NCBI GenBank assembly: GCA_030729925.1
Contig: JANQWK010000065.1
Span: 23,656-87,655, forward strand
Direction of reading: 5' to 3'
From: Saprospiraceae bacterium
Lineage (GTDB): Bacteria > Bacteroidota > Bacteroidia > Chitinophagales > Saprospiraceae
DNA length: 64,000 nucleotides
The notes under the pieces are model-generated. The model did no database searches. It was not told where the DNA came from and saw nothing but the letters and a program-made list of their open reading frames with translations. This document shows positions 53,190-61,100 of the stretch, piece after piece (position 1 is the first letter of the stretch; every line of letters starts with the position of its first letter). The position numbers and the translations under genes were made by a program.

Positions 53190-54374
53190 GTGAAAACAGG
53201 ATTAGACAGACTGATAGCAGAGCAAACCTTACAGGACAGGATCCAAGGGCGCATAGGATATCTGTGCCACAGTGCATCTGTAGATGCGCAGGCCAGGCAT
53301 GGGGTACAAGGCCTCAAACACCTATTTCAATCCCGCTTTAAGGCCATTTTTGCTCCCCAGCATGGCTTTGCCACGGATGCGCAGGACAACATGATCGAAT
53401 CGCCCCACTTTTTTCACTCGTATTTCCAGGTACCTGTATATAGTTTGTACTCCGAAACCCGCATTCCCACGCCGGAGATGTTGGCTGACATAGACACCCT
53501 GATTGTAGATTTGCAGGACAATGGCACACGGGTCTATACCTACATTTGGACTATGGTGTTGGCCATGGAAGCCTGTGGACACGCAGGGGTAAAAGTAGTG
53601 GTGCTGGATCGGCCCAATCCGCTTGGAGGGGACCGATTAGGCGGCAATGTCCTGGATCTGAACTACCGCTCCATCATTGGCTGGAATCGCCTGCCGATGC
53701 AATACGCCATGACCATTGGAGAAGTCGCCCTTTTTGCCCGGCGCTTTTGGGATATTTCGGTCGAACTGGAGGTCATCCCGATGGCGGGCTGGAACAGGGA
53801 GATGAAGTATGTCCAAACGGAGCTGCCCTGGGTGCTTCCCTCCCCCAACTTCCCCACCCCCGACACCGCACAGGTATATCCGGGCACGGTGTTGATCGAA
53901 GGCACCAACCTCTCCGAAGGCAGGGGCACCACCCGACCCTTTGAATTAATCGGGCACCCCAACTTGGATGCTTATGAATTTGCCGACTATTTCCACGATC
54001 AACTTCAAAAAAAGCTATCCTATACAGGTGCCGTTATCCGCCCCGCTACGTTCCAGCCTACCTTCGACAAGCACGCCGGAATCCCCTGTAATGGCTTTCA
54101 GGTACATGTCCTTCAGCCCCGATTGTTTCAAGCCTGGAATTTCGGCCAGGTCCTTCTGCAAGCCCTTTACCACTTTATGGGTTCCGATTTTGCCTGGCGG
54201 CAACCTCCCTTTGAATACGTCCACGACAAACTCCCGATTGATCTCCTGAATGGAAGTGAAGTACCCCGACAATGGGTAGAACAACAAGGAACCTTTCACG
54301 ACCTGTTGATGTTCGCGCACGCCGAATATCTCGATTTTTTAGCGAAGCGAAAAGAAGTGTTGTTGTATAACTAA
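53190..54374 (+). CDS. Cytoplasmic NamZ-family (DUF1343) protein, second paralogue
   Basis: 394 residues from GTG 53190 (VKTGLDRLIAEQTL), with GTG 53187 also possible and AGGGAA upstream; an ATG at 53085 would add a non-family extension. No signal peptide, unlike the lipoprotein copy at 20901. DUF1343 landmarks: IGYLCHSASVD, LIVDLQDNGTRVYTYIWTMVLAMEAC, VVLDRPNPLGG, PSPNFPTPDTAQVYPGTVLIEGTNLSEGRGTTRPFE. The APEHG motif reads FAPQHGFATDAQDNM, with Gln in place of the presumed catalytic Glu. It is followed 46 bases later by the UbiA cassette on the same strand. Confidence 0.88.
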   Translation: MKTGLDRLIAEQTLQDRIQGRIGYLCHSASVDAQARHGVQGLKHLFQSRFKAIFAPQHGFATDAQDNMIESPHFFHSYFQVPVYSLYSETRIPTPEMLADIDTLIVDLQDNGTRVYTYIWTMVLAMEACGHAGVKVVVLDRPNPLGGDRLGGNVLDLNYRSIIGWNRLPMQYAMTIGEVALFARRFWDISVELEVIPMAGWNREMKYVQTELPWVLPSPNFPTPDTAQVYPGTVLIEGTNLSEGRGTTRPFELIGHPNLDAYEFADYFHDQLQKKLSYTGAVIRPATFQPTFDKHAGIPCNGFQVHVLQPRLFQAWNFGQVLLQALYHFMGSDFAWRQPPFEYVHDKLPIDLLNGSEVPRQWVEQQGTFHDLLMFAHAEYLDFLAKRKEVLLYN

Positions 54375-54420
54375 CAACAAACAGGGTTGAGGTTTTGTTA
54401 GGACACCGTTAATTAGTACC

Positions 54421-55284
54421 ATGATACAAAAAAGCACCTTTCAATTACTGCGCTTCCACTTTTCATTTTTCCTGATGCCGGTATATTTGTTTGCCTTGAC
54501 CCAAACTGCCGACATCAACTGGACAAACGCATTGCTTGCCTTTGTGGTGCTGCACCTACTGGTTTATCCAGCCAGCAACGGCTACAACAGTTATATGGAT
54601 CGAGACGAAACCCCTATTGGGGGCGTACAGCATCCGCTCCAACCTACTCGGCAGTTGTTTTATATCACCATACTCATGGATATCACAGCCTTGGCTGCTG
54701 CGGGCTTCATTAGCTTGTATTTCGCTTTCGGGCTGTTGCTCTATATTTTGGCCTCCAGGGCCTACAGTTATCGAGGTATTCGATTAAAGAAGTACCCTAT
54801 TCTTGGATTTTTAACGGTGGTTGTGTTCCAGGGTGCCTGCACGTTTTGGCTGGTCTATCACGGAAGCAGTCCAACGTTGCCCATCCATTTCCCTGTCAGC
54901 GGCATGCTTACTGCCTCCTTGCTGATTGGAGGGGTTTATCCGCTCACGCAAATTTACCAGCACCAGGCCGACAAAGCCGATGGCGTTCACACCCTGAGTT
55001 ACCTGTTGGGATACAAAGGCACCTTTATATTTTCTGCGGTGATGTATGGCCTGGCCATGCTATTGCTGGGTTATACTTTTATTTCCGCTATGCGGGTGGT
55101 GCAACTGACTGTATTGGTGCTCTTTTTTCTGCCCATATTTATATATTTCCTCTGGTGGGCATCCAAGGTGTGGAAGGATGTCGGAGCTGCTGATTTCAAA
55201 CACACCATGCGAATGAACGGACTGGCCAGCATATTTACCAATTTGGGTTTTCTTACTGTTTTAATCCTCCATCACCTTGAGTAA
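54421..55284 (+). CDS. UbiA-family membrane prenyltransferase
   Basis: 287 residues with eight or nine membrane helices. UbiA-type: first Asp-rich motif NGYNSYMDRDETPIGG (Asn56, Asp60, Asp62 by position), second in the helix-4 loop YQHQADKADGVHTLSYLLG, binding Mg-diphosphate of the prenyl donor. It would attach an isoprenoid to an aromatic acceptor at the membrane. The stop overlaps the next start (type III PKS) by eight bases, suggesting that the acceptor is the polyketide product. Could instead be MenA-like, but its operon argues for secondary metabolism. Confidence 0.9.
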   Translation: MIQKSTFQLLRFHFSFFLMPVYLFALTQTADINWTNALLAFVVLHLLVYPASNGYNSYMDRDETPIGGVQHPLQPTRQLFYITILMDITALAAAGFISLYFAFGLLLYILASRAYSYRGIRLKKYPILGFLTVVVFQGACTFWLVYHGSSPTLPIHFPVSGMLTASLLIGGVYPLTQIYQHQADKADGVHTLSYLLGYKGTFIFSAVMYGLAMLLLGYTFISAMRVVQLTVLVLFFLPIFIYFLWWASKVWKDVGAADFKHTMRMNGLASIFTNLGFLTVLILHHLE

Positions 55285-56359
55285 AATAATTGCACTGGGA
55301 ACGGCTGTTCCCGCACATAAGCACCAACAGAAAGACATCCTGCAATTTATGCAGCAAGTTTATGCACTGGATGCTGTCGAGAATCGCAAACTGAAGTTTC
55401 TCTATAACCTGAGTGGCATTAATTCCCGTTATTCGACCATCCCCGATTACAGTCGGTCCATGGCAGGATGGGAGTTTTACCCGCACAATGAATCCCTAAG
55501 CCCCCTGCCAACGCTGGAATTCCGCATGCAGTGGTATCAGCAGCACGCCGCATCGCTTTCCGTAGAAGCCATTCGCAACTGCACAGCAGGGGTGATCCCC
55601 ACCCGCGACATCACCCACCTCATAACGGTTAGCTGCACGGGCATGAGTGCCCCCGGGCTTGACCTGGAAGTCATGGAACTATTGGACTTACCCAAACAAT
55701 TGTACCGCACTTCCCTCAACTTTATGGGCTGTTATGCTGCCATACATGGCTTAAAACTGGCTGACGCGATTTGCAAAACGGAACCCACTGCACGGGTGAT
55801 GGTAGTGTGCACAGAACTATGTACCCTGCATTTTCAAAGGGAAGCCACGCCCGACAACATCGCCTCTACCCTGCTATTTGGCGACGGAAGTGCCGCTGCC
55901 CTGGTAACCCATGACGATTTTCCCGTCAAAGGGCTGCATTTGAAGGGATTTTACAGTGAGGTCGTCTCCAAGGGGAAACGGGACATGGCCTGGGAGCTTT
56001 CCCGTACCGGTTTTCTCATGACGCTGAGCGGCTACATCCCTGAACTCATTGAAGAAGATTTCGAACAACTCGTTCAGCGCGCCCTGCAACAAACCGGCGC
56101 CTCTAAAACAAGCATCGGGCAGTGGTGCATTCATCCCGGAGGTAAAAAAATAGTAGCCGCCATTCAGAAAAGTTTGCAGTTGCCCCCGGAAGCGGTGGAA
56201 GCCAGTTATAAGGTGTTGCGAGAGTACGGCAATATGTCATCCCCGACCCTCCTATTTGTCCTGAAGGAATTGATGCAGGAACCCACGGCGGGTGCTGTTT
56301 TTGCCGCTGCATTTGGCCCCGGTCTGACCATGGAAACCTTTACGGCAAGCTATGAGTAA
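55277..56359 (+). CDS. Type III polyketide synthase (chalcone/alkylresorcinol synthase family)
   Basis: 360 residues from TTG 55277; no ATG or GTG fits and the frame starts cleanly MSKIIALGTAVP. Thiolase-fold condensing enzyme that elongates an acyl-CoA starter with malonyl-CoA and cyclises it. The catalytic triad is complete: Cys152 in NFMGCYAAIHG, His286 in CIHPGGKKI, Asn319 in EYGNMSSPT. VSCTGMSAPGLDL and FGDGSAAALV are family landmarks. It overlaps ubiA upstream and the methyltransferase downstream by eight bases each. Starter and ring type cannot be read from sequence. Confidence 0.95.
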   Translation: MSKIIALGTAVPAHKHQQKDILQFMQQVYALDAVENRKLKFLYNLSGINSRYSTIPDYSRSMAGWEFYPHNESLSPLPTLEFRMQWYQQHAASLSVEAIRNCTAGVIPTRDITHLITVSCTGMSAPGLDLEVMELLDLPKQLYRTSLNFMGCYAAIHGLKLADAICKTEPTARVMVVCTELCTLHFQREATPDNIASTLLFGDGSAAALVTHDDFPVKGLHLKGFYSEVVSKGKRDMAWELSRTGFLMTLSGYIPELIEEDFEQLVQRALQQTGASKTSIGQWCIHPGGKKIVAAIQKSLQLPPEAVEASYKVLREYGNMSSPTLLFVLKELMQEPTAGAVFAAAFGPGLTMETFTASYE

Positions 56360-57059
56360 GTTTTCCCAACGGTCAACCCAACAAGAATTGCTGGACGGGG
56401 ATCACCTGCCCTTTGAAGACATCCGCCGAAACATGGAAGAACTGGATGTCATCAACAGCGCACTGGGGGGGCATCGGATTACCCTGGCAGGGATCCGCTC
56501 ATTATTGCGTTCCGTTGCGCCATCCTCCACACCTTTGCATATTTGTGAAATCGGTTGTGGCGGTGGCGACAATTTGCGGGTGGTCAAGCAATATCTCGAT
56601 CGAAAAGGAATTCCTGCTGTTTATACCGGAATTGACCTGAATCCGCATTGTATTGCTTATGCCCAAAGTCGAAAAGAAAACGCAGGTATTACATTTGTAT
56701 GTTCCGATTATAAAAATGCAGTCTTTGCATCCCACCCTCATATTCTCTTTTCCTCTTTGTTTTGTCATCACTTTACCGATGAAGCCCTTTGGCAGCAATG
56801 GCAATGGATGAAAGAAAAATCGAAGCTTGGTTTTTTCGTCAACGACCTGCACCGGCATCCCTTGGCTTATTATTCCATCCGGTGGCTAACACAAATGTTC
56901 TCAAAATCGTATCTTGTAAAAAACGATGCACCCCTGAGTGTGCTGCGCGGATTTCGCCGACCCGAACTAATTGCCCTTCAGCAGTCGGTGCTGCCGGGTA
57001 AGATTACCTTACAATGGCAATGGGCCTTTCGCTGGCTGCTTATTTACAAACATGAATGA
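56352..57059 (+). CDS. SAM-dependent methyltransferase of the T3PKS cassette
   Basis: 235 residues. Class I methyltransferase: motif I HICEIGCGGGDNL (about residues 63-75), motif II-like TGIDLNPHCIAYA, and later FVCSDYKN. The C-terminus is basic-aromatic (WQWAFRWLLIYKHE). Overlaps the PKS stop and the oxidoreductase start by eight bases each. Position between PKS and oxidoreductase suggests O- or C-methylation of the phenolic product, as in the srsABC phenolic-lipid operon of Streptomyces (inference by analogy). Confidence 0.88.
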   Translation: MSKFSQRSTQQELLDGDHLPFEDIRRNMEELDVINSALGGHRITLAGIRSLLRSVAPSSTPLHICEIGCGGGDNLRVVKQYLDRKGIPAVYTGIDLNPHCIAYAQSRKENAGITFVCSDYKNAVFASHPHILFSSLFCHHFTDEALWQQWQWMKEKSKLGFFVNDLHRHPLAYYSIRWLTQMFSKSYLVKNDAPLSVLRGFRRPELIALQQSVLPGKITLQWQWAFRWLLIYKHE

Positions 57060-58188
57060 CGCACAATTTGATATAGCCATCATTGGAGGCGGACTTGCCG
57101 GTCTGGCCTTATCCATCCAGTCGGCGCGTGCCGGCTATCAAACGGTATTGTTTGAAAAAGAGCATTACCCTTTTCACCGGGTGTGCGGGGAATACATCAG
57201 TCTGGAAAGCTGGGATTTTTTGGAACAGTTAGGGGTGCGGCTTTCTGCGATGGAACTGCCCTTGATCAAGCGCTTGCAGGTGACAGCGCCTAACGGCAAA
57301 TTGTTTCAATCGGAACTGCCCTTAGGCGGCTTTGGCATCAGTCGTTACAAACTGGACAACGAGCTGGCTCACATTGCAAAAGCAGCAGGGGTAGTATTGT
57401 TGGAAGGGCATAAAGTCACCCAGGCGGAATGGGACGGAGGGCTGTTTCACTTGAAAGCTGAGGGCAAAAACTTCACCAGCAAACTGGCAGCCGGGGCATT
57501 TGGCAAGCGCAGTAACTTGGATGTCAAATGGAACCGTGCTTTCGTTCAGAAAAAACCCTCCAAAATCAATAACTATATCGGGGTCAAATACCATATAGAA
57601 ACTGTTTTCCCCGAGGATGTCATTGCCTTGCACAATTTTGAAAACGGCTATTGTGGGATTTCGAAAATAGAGGATAACCGGTATTGTATGTGTTACCTGA
57701 CCAATGCCACAAATCTGAGCAAGTACGGCAACAGCATTGAAAAAATGCAAGAGGCCGTGCTTTTCCAGAATCCACACCTGGAACAACTATTCACCCAGGC
57801 CACTTTTTTGTACGACAGCCCGGTAACGATTTCACAAATCAGTTTTCAGTACAAACCACAGATAGAACAACATGTGCTCCTCTTAGGCGATGCAGCCGGC
57901 ATGATCACCCCCCTTTGCGGCAACGGTATGAGCATGGCACTGCACGGCAGTAAAATTGCTTTTGAGTGTCTGGATGGCTTTCTGCAACAACGGCTTACCC
58001 GCCTGCAGATGGAAAACCAGTACCAGCAAATGTGGCAGCACCAATTTGCACTTCGCCTGCGAACCGGCCGGATGATCCAGCAATTATTTGGAAAACCAGC
58101 CGTCACCAATCTCTTCGTGGAGACTTTCCGAACTGTTCCACTCCTGGCCAGACCGCTCATTCGCCTGACCCACGGGGAACCCTTTTAA
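57052..58188 (+). CDS. FAD-dependent oxidoreductase (geranylgeranyl-reductase/hydroxylase type)
   Basis: 378 residues from ATG 57052; the frame extends upstream inside the methyltransferase. FAD-binding Rossmann motif IAIIGGGLAGLAL (about residues 9-20), followed by HRVCGEYISLESWDFL, the CGE motif of the geranylgeranyl reductase/FixC-like group, and the second FAD motif LLLGDAAGMITPLCGNGMSMAL. It could reduce prenyl double bonds added by UbiA or hydroxylate the ring; which one is undecided. Last of the four overlapping genes; ends seven bases from the giant convergent T9SS gene. Confidence 0.9.
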   Translation: MNDAQFDIAIIGGGLAGLALSIQSARAGYQTVLFEKEHYPFHRVCGEYISLESWDFLEQLGVRLSAMELPLIKRLQVTAPNGKLFQSELPLGGFGISRYKLDNELAHIAKAAGVVLLEGHKVTQAEWDGGLFHLKAEGKNFTSKLAAGAFGKRSNLDVKWNRAFVQKKPSKINNYIGVKYHIETVFPEDVIALHNFENGYCGISKIEDNRYCMCYLTNATNLSKYGNSIEKMQEAVLFQNPHLEQLFTQATFLYDSPVTISQISFQYKPQIEQHVLLLGDAAGMITPLCGNGMSMALHGSKIAFECLDGFLQQRLTRLQMENQYQQMWQHQFALRLRTGRMIQQLFGKPAVTNLFVETFRTVPLLARPLIRLTHGEPF

Positions 58189-58195
58189 GCTTTTT

Positions 58196-61100
58196 TTATC
58201 GGGTCAACAAAACATCGCCACTCAATTGGGCAGTGTCTTCTACAAAATCGTCTCGGTACTTAACATGTAGGAAATAGACAAACACCCCTTGGGGCAGGGC
58301 GCTACCCCGGAATGTCCCGTCCCAGGCTGCATCAGTTTGATTAGTTTCGAAGACCAGGTTGCCCCAACGGTCAAACACCCGAAACATATAATCCATAACT
58401 TCGACATCCGGCGGCAGGAAAGGTCGAAAATCATCGTTGGTGCCATCCCCGTTCGGGGAAAAAGCATTTGGCAGGAAGGCTTTAAAAACCGTGCAGCTGC
58501 GGAATGCAATGTTGATAGAATTGCTTACCGAGCAGGGACCTTCAAAGGTGCTGAGGGTATAAAGTCCGGGCGATGTCACTTCAAAACTGCTGCCTGTACT
58601 GCCATCCTGCCAGCGATAAGCCTGCGCGGATACATCTGACCGAAGGATCAGGGATGTATTGTCACAGATGGTGGTATCCGTGCCCAGGTTAGGTACCAGA
58701 GGATCAAAGACCTCTACACGGAGGGAATCTGTCCAGGAGCAGCCGTCTTTTACCGCGGTAGCGCGGATAAGACCGGATGAATTGACAGTCAGCGCAGACT
58801 GGGCCGAACCATCCTGCCAGCGGTAACTATCCGCCGGGGTTTCCACCCGAAGCACCAAGGCTGCCGGCGCACACAACTGGGTATCCCGACCCAGCTCAAA
58901 CACAGGGAGCGGCAATACCCCTACCGCTACCGTGTCGCGGATACTGCACCTGCCCACAAGGATACTTACCTCATAATTCCCTGCTGTACCCGTAGTGAGT
59001 TGAGGGGAGCTTGAGCCGTTTTGCCAGGCATAAGTTGCCCCATCCACACTGGCATCCAGGGTCAGGGTCTGTCCCTGACAGATAGTTTTATCGGCACCCA
59101 GTCGGTTGGTTGGCAAGACGGTATAGCTTGCGCTTAGCGTATCGCGAAACACACAGCCCTCGCGTTCGGTCTGGAGCCAATAGGTTCCTGCTCTGGCGAT
59201 CTGAATGGTATTGGAAGTATTTCCGTCCTGCCACAAGTAAGTCGCTCCGGGGACATTGGTGCCCAGCAAAGCCTGTTCGCCCTCGCACAAAACGGTATCC
59301 TGACCCAGTTCAAAGCGAGGCAGCGATTTTAGTCCTATGGCAATACTATCGCGTTCCGAGCATTCGTTTCGGGTGGCCTCCACCCAAAAAACCCCTGCTG
59401 TGCCGGCCACAAAAGTATTCGTGGCAGAGCCATTTTGCCAGCGGTAAACCACCGGGTCCTCCCCATTCACTTTCGGGATTAGGGTAACAGTTGTATTCTC
59501 GCAGATCAGCATATCGCCACCCAAATCCAGACCGAGGGGAGCTTCATAGGCAATCTGGACGGTGTCTGTGCCCACACAACGACCGTTAAACACTTCTGCC
59601 ACATAGTTACCCGGGCTGCTCGCCAAAAACGTCGCATTGGTACTCCCATCCTGCCAACGGTAGGCTGTTGCATCGGGAAGCGTCGTGTTGAGAGTGGTTG
59701 TTTGATCGGGGCAAAGGAGTTGGTCGGTGCCCAAATTTACAGCAGGCGTAGGGGTATAAGCCACGGAAAGAGAATCTGATGCCGTGCAGCCGGTCAATTC
59801 CAGGGTTACCTTGTAATTGCCGGGTTGCCGCACGGTAAAACTGGACTGGGTGGAACTATCCTGCCATAGGAAAGTCAGACCCAGCAAGTCAATATCGGGT
59901 TCCAGGCGCAGGGTATCTCCTTCACAGAGGGTCGTATCTGCCGGTAAATCGGCAATAAAGGCTTCCGGTTCCAGCAAAACGATGGAATCGCGCAGCACGC
60001 AATTATCGCCATACCGGAGTTCCACCCAATACGTCCCCGGCTGGTCAATCCCGATGGTTGGCGAACTTTCACCTGTACTCCACCGGTAAGTTTCCCCCGG
60101 GCTGTAGGTTCGGCCATCGAGTTCGACCGAGGAAGCCTTGCATAGGACGATATCCCGACCCAAGATACCGTCGTCCACATAATCTTCAGCCGACTCAAAC
60201 ACCCAGTTGGTATTGCTATTGCCAATATTGGTACTGTTGTTGCCGGCAAAAAAACGGGTAGTCCCTTGGCCCAATTGATCGCGCATCTGGACAAAATCTG
60301 CCGCCACCACTCCCCCGTTCATGATCACGGTTGACTGTTGGCCAGGTTGGGTGGAAGAAAGTCCGATCGAAAGACAATTATTGCCAATCATCTGGAAATA
60401 ATCCTTAACCACCTGCGACTGGAAAGCATCCAATTGGTAGGACTTTCCTGCGGAAAAAATGAGGGAATCAATCGTATGAGGGCCTATGATGATCCCATTG
60501 TTGCGAAACTCCAATCGGTTGAACACCCCCGATGATACGTTAACCGCTTCTATTTTGCTCTGCCCATCCTGAGCCGAAAACAACACGTTGTTGAAACCGA
60601 GGGAATGATCCGAATAAATCCTTGCCCTTGGACTGGTAAACTCCACCAGAGAAGAATCGCCCTGGAATTCCATGGGCCCATACACGCTCCAGCTGGCCTG
60701 CCATATCTGATCATCGCCTTTTACCTGCCAAGGGCTGCCACCCATGATCAATTTTGGGGAATTTTCCCGATACCACTGTCCTCCGGTAAAATAATCCAAT
60801 TCTACCCCATATCCATTGGAATGAAAAACACCATTCCGCTGGGTAAAGTAACGCACATCGAGCGAATCCTGCAGCAAAAAGCTACCTCCGCCGATCACCT
60901 CAACAACATCAATCCGCCCGGCTGCTCCTATTTTGATGTAGTTATTGTTTTCCTCCGAACGAAGGGCAAGAAAAGACCACCAATCAATCTTGACATCGGG
61001 ACTGGTCGTAATCGAACCAAAAACATGCAAATTGTGACCCCAAAAAACGGCTGGCTTACCAAGATTGCCCCAGGTCATGTTTTTGCAATATTGCAAGCTC

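Noticed and set aside
52909..53277. 122-residue minus-strand frame across the inverted-repeat element
   Set aside because: It lies across the folded repeat and the start of the next gene and has a biased, low-quality translation.
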